A stretch of 8,448 nucleotides of DNA from Nitrosomonas sp. (lineage in GTDB: Bacteria; Pseudomonadota; Gammaproteobacteria; Burkholderiales; Nitrosomonadaceae). The stretch is from the NCBI GenBank assembly GCA_003514765.1, contig DOOY01000235.1, positions 1 through 8,448 on the forward strand. The letters run 5' to 3'. The notes beneath the pieces are model-generated. The model was not told the DNA's origin. It searched no databases and saw only the letters and a program-made list of their open reading frames with translations. This document shows, one piece after another, positions 1-8,000 of this stretch. Positions within the stretch are counted from its first letter, which is position 1. Each line of letters starts with the position of its first letter. Position numbers and translations under genes: made by a program.

Positions 1-2209
1 GGGATGATTGGTTTTCAGCTTTTTTATCTGCAGGTAATGACTCGGTAGTATCTGTTTCTGATGTTGCAGCTTCTTTGGTATGTGTTGAGCGGTCCCGTTG
101 TCTGGGGCTGCGGCGTCTGCGCGGACGTTTCTTTTCTTCAGACTTGGTTACAGTTGAATTTTCACACTCATTATCTGTTACGATCGCAGGTGTATCTGCA
201 GTAAGCAATTGCGGCTGAATCTGGTCCTGGTTGGATTCATGTTGCGTGGTTTGTGTTTTGGCTTGTCCGATATTTGTTGTTGCGACGGAAGATTTGCTTT
301 CGACTGTGGATGCATCCAATAAGTTATTGTTTTCTTCTGGATTTCGATTAGCTGAACTGCTGCCGGACTGTTTGGCATGCGCTTGATCTTTTCGATCATT
401 GCGGTTGCGCGAACGCCCGCGCCCCCGACTGTTTCTTTTTGTTTTTTCTGTTCTTTCTTGCTGTGGTGATATGATCTTTTCTTGAGAGGCTGCTGTTTGC
501 TCAACATCTTTGCCTGTTTCTTCGGCATGAGCGGGCTTGAACCAACCAAAAAACTTATCCAGAAGCGAGGATTCCCTGGGTTTTTCCTCACGGATTGGTG
601 CGGGTTGCGCAGGTGTAATACCTTGTACTGCTGCTTTGGGGCGTTCTGATTTTAGTTTCTTTTCTGTTAATTCTGGAATCAGATCATCGGTGACTTTTTC
701 GACCATTCTATAGCTGGCCTGTGCTTCTATCTGCTTGATTTCATCATGGCGCAAGCGTGTGATTTTGTATTTCGGTGTTTCGAGGTGAATATTGGGGATC
801 AGGATGATATCAACTTTGAGCCGTTCCTCAATTTCATAAATTTCAGCGCGTTTTTCGTTCAGTAAATACGTGGCAACATCAATTGGTAATTGCACATGCA
901 GTGCGCTGGTGTGTTCTTTCATCACTTCTTCCTGGATGATCCGCAATACATGTAATGCTGACGAGTCGGTTCCTCGAATGTACCCGGTGCCATGGCAACG
1001 CGTGCAAGGCATGTAGTTGCTTTCACCTAATGACGGACGCAGCCGTTGACGGGATAATTCCAGTAGTCCAAAGCGGGAAATTCTTCCAACCTGTACGCGC
1101 GCACGATCCTGGCGCAATGCTTCATGCAGGCGCGCTTCAACTTCACGCTGATTGCGTGAAGCATCCATATCGATGAAGTCAATGACAATCAGTCCGCCAA
1201 GATCGCGTAAACGTAGCTGTCGCGCAATTTCATCAGCGGCTTCCAGGTTTGTATTCAGTGCCGTATGTTCAATATCAGCGCCACGAATAGCGCGTGCAGA
1301 ATTCACATCAACTGATACCAGTGCCTCGGTATGATCAATTACGATTGATCCGCCTGAGGGGAGTGTGACTTGTCGTGAATAGGCAGTTTCAATTTGATGT
1401 TCAATCTGAAAACGTGAAAATAATGGAACATCATCATGGTAGTATTTCAGGCGGTCCACATTAACTGGCATGACATGCGTCATGAATTGGCATGCCTGTT
1501 CATAAATTTCGCGGCTGTCAATCAGGATTTCACCAATTTCATAATTGAAGTAATCGCGGATGGCGCGAATAACCAAACTGCTTTCCTGATAGATTAAAAA
1601 AACGCCGCTTTGATGATGGGCAGCCTCTTCGATGGCTCGCCAAAGCTGAGTCAGATAATTCAAATCCCACTGTAGTTCTTCCTCGCTGCGTCCAATACCT
1701 GCTGTCCGTGCAATTACGCTCATTCCTTCAGGGATTTCAAGTTTTGCGAGTACTTCGCGCATTTCATTACGCTCATCGCCAGTGATGCGCCGTGATACAC
1801 CGCCGCTGTTGGGGTTGTTAGGTATCAAAACCAGATAGCGGCCTGCAAGGGAAATGTAGGTGGTTAGCGCTGCGCCTTTGGTGCCACGCTCATCTTTATC
1901 CACCTGGACAATAAGTTCCAGCCCTTCTTGCAAGAAGTCCTGTATACGGCTTGGCGACATATCGGATTGTTCGCCAAAACAATAAGGGGAAATTTCCTTA
2001 AATGGCAGGAATCCGTGGCGCTCGCAGCCATAATCGACAAAGGCCGCTTCAAGACTGGGTTCAAGCCGCGTGATGACTGCTTTGTATATATTACTTTTGC
2101 GTTGTTCTTTGCTGATAGATTCTATATCTAGGTCAACGAGTTTCTGACCATTGACAATGGCAACACGCAACTCTTCAGGTTGTGTTGCATTAAATAACAT
2201 TCGTCTCAT
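1..2209 (-). CDS. rne: Ribonuclease E, partial (3' end beyond the left edge)
   Basis: This is the endoribonuclease that starts mRNA decay, processes rRNA and tRNA precursors, and scaffolds the degradosome at the inner membrane. Reading from 2209 gives 736 residues with no stop, so the C-terminus lies outside the window. The protein begins MRRMLFNATQPEELRV, a hallmark RNase E start. The S1 RNA-binding domain (about 35-116, containing FVDYG and ERHGFLPF) comes first, then the 5'-sensor region and the DNase I-like catalytic domain. The metal ligands are D301 and N303 (in VSVDVNSAR) and D344 (in IVIDFIDM). The Zn-link cysteines are C402 and C405 (CTRCHGTG). All sit exactly two residues before their E. 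coli counterparts. After about residue 515 the chain is low-complexity. It holds an amphipathic SLLDKFFGWFK (548-558), placed like the E. coli membrane-targeting helix, and arginine-rich patches such as RGRGRSRNR and RPRRRRSPRQRDR. The ATG at 2209 has a weak AAGG upstream. It is divergent from rluC, as in E. coli. Confidence 0.97.
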   Translation of the reverse strand, partial: MRRMLFNATQPEELRVAIVNGQKLVDLDIESISKEQRKSNIYKAVITRLEPSLEAAFVDYGCERHGFLPFKEISPYCFGEQSDMSPSRIQDFLQEGLELIVQVDKDERGTKGAALTTYISLAGRYLVLIPNNPNSGGVSRRITGDERNEMREVLAKLEIPEGMSVIARTAGIGRSEEELQWDLNYLTQLWRAIEEAAHHQSGVFLIYQESSLVIRAIRDYFNYEIGEILIDSREIYEQACQFMTHVMPVNVDRLKYYHDDVPLFSRFQIEHQIETAYSRQVTLPSGGSIVIDHTEALVSVDVNSARAIRGADIEHTALNTNLEAADEIARQLRLRDLGGLIVIDFIDMDASRNQREVEARLHEALRQDRARVQVGRISRFGLLELSRQRLRPSLGESNYMPCTRCHGTGYIRGTDSSALHVLRIIQEEVMKEHTSALHVQLPIDVATYLLNEKRAEIYEIEERLKVDIILIPNIHLETPKYKITRLRHDEIKQIEAQASYRMVEKVTDDLIPELTEKKLKSERPKAAVQGITPAQPAPIREEKPRESSLLDKFFGWFKPAHAEETGKDVEQTAASQEKIISPQQERTEKTKRNSRGRGRSRNRNDRKDQAHAKQSGSSSANRNPEENNNLLDASTVESKSSVATTNIGQAKTQTTQHESNQDQIQPQLLTADTPAIVTDNECENSTVTKSEEKKRPRRRRSPRQRDRSTHTKEAATSETDTTESLPADKKAENQSS

Positions 2210-2340
2210 TTATATGCCTTACATATGCTTTACGTGTATCTACACAAGCCAATTGATAAATTACTCAAAAACATAATTGATGACGAGATTTTAGCCGGAT
2301 TGGTGTTTTATAATTTTATTTGACAATTTTATTTTTATGT

Positions 2341-2366
2341 TAAAAAAATCTAACTTTGTTTTTTTA
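2341..2366. repeat. A-tract/T-tract inverted repeat in the rne leader
   Basis: TAAAAAAA (2341-2348) and TTTTTTTA (2359-2366) form an 8-bp stem with a 10-base loop. In the rne leader RNA this would be a purely A-U hairpin about 130-160 bases before the start codon. It could be an RNase E-sensitive single-strand/hairpin element or a chance product of A and T runs. Confidence 0.4.
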
Positions 2367-2410
2367 GAATACTTGGTTTGTTAAAATTTAAATATTATGC
2401 TTGTCTCAGT

Positions 2411-2439
2411 GTTTTTTAAAAAACAATTTTAATTAAAAT
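2411..2439. repeat. Two adjacent perfect 14-bp palindromes
   Basis: GTTTTTTAAAAAAC (2411-2424) and ATTTTAATTAAAAT (2426-2439) are each perfect palindromes, one base apart. They overlap the -10 box and predicted transcript start of the candidate rne promoter. They could bind a dimeric regulator or simply reflect biased composition. I cannot tell which. Confidence 0.5.
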
Positions 2440-2460
2440 CACAAATTTTGGTAAAATCAA
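2432..2460 (-). promoter_or_regulatory. Candidate sigma70 promoter for rne
   Basis: On the minus strand, TTGATT (2460-2455) and TTTAAT (2437-2432) are separated by 17 bases. They match the -35 and -10 consensus at 4/6 and 5/6 positions. Transcription would begin near 2425 and give a leader of roughly 215 nucleotides before the rne ATG. Chance matches are common in DNA this AT-rich, so this is only a candidate. Confidence 0.35.
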
Positions 2461-2469
2461 GTATTGTTT

Positions 2470-2499
2470 TTGTTAACGCTTGGTATTTTTTACTAGAAT
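2470..2499 (+). promoter_or_regulatory. Candidate sigma70 promoter for rluC
   Basis: TTGTTA (2470-2475) and TAGAAT (2494-2499) are spaced by 18 bases, matching consensus at 4/6 and 5/6. The predicted transcript start near 2506 lies about 30 bases before the TTG at 2536, so it would support that upstream start for rluC. Its -35 box is only 9 bases from the -35 box of the candidate rne promoter. The call is weak because of the surrounding AT-richness. Confidence 0.35.
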
Positions 2500-2535
2500 A
2501 CCAGCAGTTTTAGGGAAGAAATAGAACAAGAAGTT

Positions 2536-3648
2536 TTGTCTGAGTCTAAAATATTTGCTAGCGAAAAAGAACATACCAAACACATATTGAGAATTATAGG
2601 TAAAACTCAGGATATAGGCAAAAGAAATCTGTTGCGCACATCGGTTGTTATGGAAAGTATCGGCGAAGATGGCGACGGTCAGCGTATTGATAATTTTTTC
2701 TTTAAACGCTTTAGAAATATACCGAAAAGCCATATTTACCAATTGTTACGCAGCGGTCAGGTGCGTGTAAATGGTAAACGCGTGAACTTTCATTATCGTT
2801 TGCAGGTGGGAGAGGTTTTGCGCATTCCGCCTATCAATAAAACTGAAAAGCAAAATGTCCGGCAACAGAAGATTCCTCAATCCAGGCATTATTCATTTCA
2901 TGTGATTTTTGAAGATGAAGCATTGCTTGTCGTTGACAAACCGTCTGGGCTGGCTGTACATGGAGGAAGTGGTGTCAGTTTTGGGGTTATAGAACAATTG
3001 CGTGCTCAGAAGCCGGAACTCAAATTTCTTGAACTGGTTCATCGCTTGGATCGAGAGACTTCAGGTGTATTATTGCTTGCAAAAAAACGCAGCGCACTGG
3101 TTGAATTGCATCGGCAAATTCGTTCCGGTCAGACTGAAAAGCATTATCAGGTTATGGTAAAAGGCCAGTGGTCTAATAAAAAACAAAATGTAAAGTTGCC
3201 ATTGATCAAGTATGTAACTGTTGAAGGTGAACGGCGTGTAGCGGTCGCAGATAATAAGCCAGGATCGGGTAAACACTATGGATATAAAGAAATGGACTCA
3301 CATACTCTGTTTAACCTTATCAAAGCGTGGCAGGATTACAGCTTGCTGGATGCAGAACTTAAGACAGGACGTACGCATCAAATCCGCGTGCATCTGGCGC
3401 ACTTGGGTTTTCCTATTGTTGGTGATGACAAGTACGGTGATTTTTCAGTTAACAGGCAGTTAGCGAAAAATCGAAGCGGATCACGCTTGGCCCCAGGGTT
3501 AACGCGAATGTTTTTACATGCGAGTAACATGCAGATTAAACATCCCTTGAGCGGGCAAAGACTGAAACTGACAGCACCGCTGCCCGCCGATTTGAAAACT
3601 TTTATCGATCATCTGGAATTGATCGAAAACTTAAATGAACGTGGATGA
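2536..3648 (+). CDS. rluC: 23S rRNA pseudouridine synthase RluC
   Basis: This enzyme isomerises uridines in 23S rRNA to pseudouridine; E. coli RluC acts on U955, U2504 and U2580 near the peptidyl-transferase centre. From the TTG at 2536 the protein has 370 residues. An S4 RNA-binding domain covers about 49-100 (GQRIDNF, then IPKSHIYQLLRSGQVRVNGK). The RluA-family catalytic motif HRLDRETSG follows with nucleophile D172, and RTHQIRVHLAHLGFPIVGD starts at R279. The start is uncertain. The first ATG, at 2650, would give 332 residues, but the sequence just before it (RTSVV) still aligns by eye with the E. coli N-terminus, so initiation probably lies upstream, at the TTG at 2536 or 2632. Neither has a strong Shine-Dalgarno. 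The frame is closed by a stop at 2494. The gene is divergent from rne and converges on tesA, 30 bases apart. Identity is firm; RluD or RluA are less likely given the rne linkage. Confidence 0.93.
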   Translation: MSESKIFASEKEHTKHILRIIGKTQDIGKRNLLRTSVVMESIGEDGDGQRIDNFFFKRFRNIPKSHIYQLLRSGQVRVNGKRVNFHYRLQVGEVLRIPPINKTEKQNVRQQKIPQSRHYSFHVIFEDEALLVVDKPSGLAVHGGSGVSFGVIEQLRAQKPELKFLELVHRLDRETSGVLLLAKKRSALVELHRQIRSGQTEKHYQVMVKGQWSNKKQNVKLPLIKYVTVEGERRVAVADNKPGSGKHYGYKEMDSHTLFNLIKAWQDYSLLDAELKTGRTHQIRVHLAHLGFPIVGDDKYGDFSVNRQLAKNRSGSRLAPGLTRMFLHASNMQIKHPLSGQRLKLTAPLPADLKTFIDHLELIENLNERG

Positions 3649-3678
3649 CGACGTGAATTGGCAGATTATGCCTGCATT

Positions 3679-4350
3679 TCACCGTTCATTATCGGCCCTG
3701 ATTGTCGTGTTGTCTTTGTAAATCATTGTATGCAAAACATCCCAAACATTTTCAACGATTTTTTCTTGAGCCGGTATTGTTGGATGAATACCGTCGGCTT
3801 GGAAAAATTCATGTTTTTCTCCAAATCCAGCCAATAAAAACGGAATTAGATCAATTTGATAGTTCTCTGCGAGTTGTGGATAAATATTCTTGAACTTCTG
3901 TGTGTAGGTCATGCCATAATTGGGCGGTAGCTGCATGCCGATAAGCAGTACGGACATGTTGTTTTGTTGACAGATCTTTATAATCGCTTCCAGATTTTCG
4001 TAGATTGTTTTGATTGCGGAGCCACGCAGACCATCATTGGCACCCAATCCAAGGATGACGATATCAGGGTTATGTGTTTTAAGTACCTGTTCGATACGAT
4101 TTCGTCCGCCAAGTGTTGTTTCGCCACTTACGCTGGTATTTATAACCTGAAAAACGGGAGACAGGGATTGCAGCCGTTGTTTCAGCAAATGGACCCATCC
4201 GGCCTCGGTTGGTATACCATAGTTTGCTGACAGACTGTCTCCAAATATCATTATAGTTGTCATTTTGGCCGTCATTTGTTGATTGGGCGCTGCTGTTGCG
4301 CCTGTTATGACGAATAAAAAGAATATTAAAATTGCTAGGAAATTTTTCAT
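3679..4350 (-). CDS. tesA: Exported SGNH/GDSL esterase (TesA-like acyl-CoA thioesterase/lysophospholipase/arylesterase)
   Basis: This is a serine hydrolase of the TesA family, which cleaves acyl-CoA thioesters, lysophospholipids and aryl esters in the periplasm. The 223 residues begin with a signal peptide: MKNF, a hydrophobic stretch, then ATA followed by AP, so cleavage is likely after A20. The SGNH blocks appear in order: GDSL with nucleophile S39, the oxyanion glycine in SVSGET (G76), GAND with N105, and DGIHP with D186 and H189 completing the triad. Length and block spacing match E. coli TesA. The frame stays open up to 4548, but the ATG at 4350 is chosen because it places the signal peptide at the N-terminus. 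The later ATGs near MTAKMTT would remove it. No clear Shine-Dalgarno precedes it. The start codon overlaps that of ybbA; the E. coli genes are likewise divergent neighbours. Substrate preference cannot be read from sequence. Confidence 0.93.
   Translation of the reverse strand: MKNFLAILIFFLFVITGATAAPNQQMTAKMTTIMIFGDSLSANYGIPTEAGWVHLLKQRLQSLSPVFQVINTSVSGETTLGGRNRIEQVLKTHNPDIVILGLGANDGLRGSAIKTIYENLEAIIKICQQNNMSVLLIGMQLPPNYGMTYTQKFKNIYPQLAENYQIDLIPFLLAGFGEKHEFFQADGIHPTIPAQEKIVENVWDVLHTMIYKDNTTIRADNER
4337..4340 (+). promoter_or_regulatory. Shine-Dalgarno fixing the ybbA start
   Basis: AGGA lies 8 bases before the ATG at 4349 and is the best ribosome-binding match near the 5' end of the ABC gene. 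It favours 4349 over the in-frame TTG at 4283 and ATG at 4307, which lack such a site. The element lies inside the tesA signal-peptide codons on the opposite strand. Confidence 0.6.
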
Positions 4351-5032
4351 GGTAAGTAATCTTGCTAATAAACCTATTTTGTGGACAAATGCGCTTACTA
4401 AACAGGTAAGCACCGGTGATGAAAAACTGACTATTCTAAAAAACATTAGCTTCGACGTGAATGCTGGCGAAGCCGTTGCAATCATCGGCGCATCCGGTTC
4501 GGGAAAATCGACCTTGCTAGGCCTGCTTGCTGGATTGGATATGCCCACTTCAGGTAAAGTTCATCTGGATGGAACGGATATTTTTACGCTGAATGAGGAT
4601 AGCAGGGCGGCTTTGCGTGGGAAGATACTGGGTTTTGTGTTTCAATCATTTCAACTGCTTCCCGCTCTGACAGCGATAGAAAATGTAATGTTGCCGCTCG
4701 AACTTGCCGGTGTAAACTCAACCGAATCAACAGCCCGGAAGTTGCTTGAGCGTGTTGGTTTGGCTTTACGTTTGCATCATTATCCCAAACAGCTTTCGGG
4801 CGGCGAACAACAACGTGTTGCTATCGCGCGCGCTTTTGCCACCGATCCAAAGCTATTGCTTGCCGATGAACCTACCGGGAATCTCGACTCAGCTACCGGC
4901 GAACAAATTATCGAATTAATGTTCGAACTTAATCGTGAGCATGGTACTACGCTGGTGCTGGTCACGCACGATGAAACATTGTCGCAACGCTGTTCGCGTC
5001 AAATTCGATTGGTCGATGGCATGCTGGCGTAA
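4349..5032 (+). CDS. ybbA: ABC transporter ATP-binding protein, YbbA/LolD-type (MacB family)
   Basis: This is the ATPase subunit of an envelope ABC complex of the LolD/MacB/FtsE group. Such subunits normally pair with an FtsX/MacB-type permease and do mechanical work on envelope substrates rather than import nutrients. The 227 residues hold one complete nucleotide-binding domain. Walker [10 protein letters not shown] is at 47-55, the Q-loop Q99 sits in [10 protein letters not shown], the signature LSGGEQQR is at 149-156, Walker B LLLADEP leads to E174, the D-loop NLD is at 178-180, and H207 lies in LVTHD. The length and the divergent tesA neighbour match E. coli YbbA. The ATG at 4349 has AGGA upstream and gives an N-terminus only a few residues longer than E. 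coli's. In E. coli the permease gene ybbP follows directly. Here the next gene is a convergent RTX gene 30 bases away, so no permease partner is encoded in the window. Confidence 0.92.
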   Translation: MVSNLANKPILWTNALTKQVSTGDEKLTILKNISFDVNAGEAVAIIGASGSGKSTLLGLLAGLDMPTSGKVHLDGTDIFTLNEDSRAALRGKILGFVFQSFQLLPALTAIENVMLPLELAGVNSTESTARKLLERVGLALRLHHYPKQLSGGEQQRVAIARAFATDPKLLLADEPTGNLDSATGEQIIELMFELNREHGTTLVLVTHDETLSQRCSRQIRLVDGMLA

Positions 5033-5062
5033 GGTTCTGCTTTTCTCGGTCTCGATGATAAA

Positions 5063-8000
5063 CTATATGCCGCCCTCCAATAATAGAACGCTTCCGATTG
5101 TGGAGATGGCTTCATCACTATTGGCAATATCAACTGCAAGCCATTTGCGCGAAATATCACCGCTTTCGAGTTGGGATTGGTAATAAGCGAATTCGGATTC
5201 GGTTGCCTGTCTTCCCACTGTTTGATTGTAAAGCGTTTGGATATAATCTGCATCATTCAGGTCGCGTAGATTTGTGTTGCCTTGGAACCAATCCAGAATA
5301 ATGTTTGGATTCATTTTGCTGGCGATGGCTTCGCGTCCCAGCTGCCACTCTTCGATTGCGGCATCACGGTTAAAAAAAGTCTGAAATAAACGGCCGAGTA
5401 TGCTCTCTGTTTGGCTATGTGCGAGCAGGACGTTCTCTCCGCTATCGAAAGCGATCATTTCAACATTTTTGAGACTGAGCATGGCGCCATCCTGCAATCT
5501 TGTAATTTCCAGTGCATCATTAATTTGTTCAATATGAACGTCAGTGCGGTTACCTGTCATTTGCAGCACATCATGTCCGCCGCCACCGTCTATATTCAAA
5601 GCTGGCCCTAAAGGTAGATAGCCACGATCATTGCTATTGCCGCCAGTGAGATTGCGCACAATATCCAGCTGTATGATATTTGGATTTTCGTCCAGCCCGG
5701 CAAGCAATTCTTCAGCTGTTTTTTCTCGTAAGTCGACGGCTTCGGGAAGATGTAGGAATGCATTCACAATATTGTCGGCATCTGCCCCGACCCAATCTTG
5801 CACGGCGTTGCCTTCAGCAGATGTCAAATCCCGGCCAAGCCAGGTTTTGACAAGATGATGCGCCGCTGCTTCAGCGACAGAATGGGCGACTGCAAGACTG
5901 CCGCCCTGTTCGAACTGAACAAGCTCGACATCGGTAAACGTGTCCTTTTCGCCACTGTTACTTGTAAGTGTAATTCGATTCTCACTGAGCCGGATTTGAT
6001 AATCACTCAATTGACCTGTTTGTACGGCGGTGTCAAAACCTAGTCCACCGTTGAGTGCATCGTCTCCAGTGCCACCTGTCAGGATGTCATGACCAGCTCC
6101 GCCGAAAATGTTGTCTTTGCCGGCATCGCCAGAAGTTTGATCATCTCCGCCTAGACTGCCTATGGTGTCATCACCGCCACCGCCAAATAAGATGTCGTTG
6201 TCAGCGCCGAGAACAATAAATTGGCTAGCTTCATTACCCATAACAAAATTCTCACCGGTGCCGCCGACAACATCGACTGCGCCGATAATGGCTGCAAACG
6301 CGACATTATCCAGCTGGATAACAGTGCCGGAAGGGAGATTGGTGGCGTCGATAATCAAAGCCTGTTTGCCGTCACCCGATATATTTGGGCCAGTGATGAT
6401 GATAGGTAAATCGGGAATTTGATCATTGCCGACGACTGGGGTAATAGTTTGTATTGAAACGAAATCATTTTCTGACAATAAAGCTATGAAATTCCGGCTG
6501 TGCATCGTCATTTCCAGTTGTTCATCGCTGCCGGTAACCGTTTTCTGTTCAATGCGCCTAATTAAATCAGTAAGTGCATCCTGTGTACGCATTGGCTCAG
6601 ATTGGCCATTAGTGGCAAGGCCAACGCCTGTTGGAAGACTGACAGTCAGGGTGGGTTCTTCCGTGGCATTGATCAGAACAGGGATATCCGCATGCATATC
6701 CGATAAGGTCTCCTGATCTTCGGTACGAGTGCTTTTGACAACTGGAACGTTGAGTGTTACAGAATTATCTGCTTCAGATTGAATGTTTGCAGTGACGCCA
6801 TCAATGACTTTTGTTGTTACTTTAATCGCAGGTGTTGTAGGTGTTGTAGGTGTTGTAGGTGTTGTAGGTGTTGTAGGTGTTGTAGGTGTTGTAGGTGTTC
6901 CGCCACCACCGGAAGAGGGTGCCGGAATTGTCGCAGCAATACCATTGCCGGTCATATCGGCCACATTGACAGTGACATCAGCACCGGCTGCCCAATCTTC
7001 AGCTGCCGCCAGATTATAAGTTGTTGCGTCATTAGAAGCCGTACCGTTTTTATTGATAAGCAGATTAACAGCCGTTTTGTCTGCTGCATTTAAGTTAAGC
7101 GTGAAAGCTGATGCGGAAGTGATTTCGACATTGGCGGTAGTAGTCAGTGTGTAGGTTGCGCCCCCTTCACCGGCAAAGGTAAATTTATTCGCGACAATGT
7201 CATTGGCTGCGCCGCTGGATTTCAAGAAGTTTGTGCCCGTTACCACCAGTACACCGGTACTGGTATTGTAGGTGGCCGAAGTAATAGTTGGCGCGACTAC
7301 GTTGTTAACGGTAATACCATTGCCAGTTGCATCAACGACATTAACAGCAGCATCAGCGCCTGTAGCCCAGTCTTCAGCGGCGGCCAGATTGTAGGTTGTG
7401 CCGCCAGTCGATGAGATGCCGTTCTTATTGATAATCTGATTGACTACTGCTTTGTCTGTACTGTTTAATGTGATGGTAAACGCTGTGCCAGACGTAATTT
7501 CGACATCGGTGGCATCGGCTAGCGTATAGGTATCACTGCCTTCGCCTGTAAGCGTGAATTTGGATACATCGATATCGTTAGCTGCACCGTTTGCTTTTAG
7601 GAAACCGGTGCCCGTTACCATCAGTACGCCAGTACTGGCATCGTAAGTGGCCGAAGTGATGACTGGTGCGGCTACATTGCTGGTGGTAATACTGTTACCT
7701 GTCGTATCGGAAGTATTTCCTGCGACTGCATTGGTATTCCAGTCATCTGCGGCGGCCAGATTGTAGGTTGTTCCACCGGTGGATGATATGCCGTCTTTGT
7801 TGATAATCTGATTAATAGCTGCTTTGTCCGTAGCGCTGAGTGTAACTGTGAATTGTGTTGCAGAATCACGTTCTACGTCGGCTGAGTCCGTCAGCGTATA
7901 GTTGATATCCCCTTCACCTGTAAGCGTGAGCATGGAAACATCAATATCACTACTACTTCCATTGGCTTGAATGTCGGTGCCGGTAACAATGAGATCGCCG

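Larger units (their letters stand above)
2210..2535. promoter_or_regulatory. AT-rich divergent rne/rluC control region (rne 5' leader)
   Basis: These 326 bases carry no gene I can support and are strikingly AT-rich, with many A and T runs. They separate the divergently read rne and rluC genes, the same arrangement as in E. coli. There the long rne leader folds into hairpins through which RNase E controls its own mRNA. The region holds candidate promoters in both directions, two palindromes and an A/T hairpin, listed separately. A similar autoregulatory role here is inferred from gene context; I did not recognise the E. coli leader hairpins. Confidence 0.6.

Noticed and set aside
178..591. Minus-strand frame of 137 codons as a separate lysine-rich protein
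   Set aside because: It lies wholly inside rne in another frame; its basic character comes from the Arg/Lys/Gln-rich rne tail.
3649..3678. Bidirectional terminator between rluC and tesA
   Set aside because: Only weak 4-bp pairings such as GGCA/TGCC are visible and no T-tract follows.
4286..4302. GGCGC/GCGCC inverted repeat upstream of ybbA as an operator
   Set aside because: The stem is only 5 bp and falls in the Ala/Pro codons after the TesA signal peptide, so composition explains it.
4283..4348. Longer ybbA starts at TTG 4283 or ATG 4307
   Set aside because: Neither has a Shine-Dalgarno, both add residues absent from E. coli YbbA, and 4349 has AGGA at good spacing. ATG 4307 is not fully excluded.
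4351..4548. 66-residue N-terminal extension of the TesA-like protein
   Set aside because: It is antisense to the ybbA ATPase domain and would bury the obvious signal peptide.
5033..5062. Terminator between ybbA and the RTX gene
   Set aside because: The 30 bases show no convincing hairpin with a T-run.
6831..6899. Short direct repeats as a possible CRISPR or iteron array
   Set aside because: The 9-bp units are contiguous with no spacers and lie in frame inside a coding sequence; no cas or replication gene is nearby.
6779..7093. Plus-strand frame encoding a cysteine-rich RCC repeat protein, with a neighbouring GVV repeat frame
   Set aside because: Both are antisense readings of the 9-bp Thr-Pro minisatellite inside the RTX gene and have no independent coding support.
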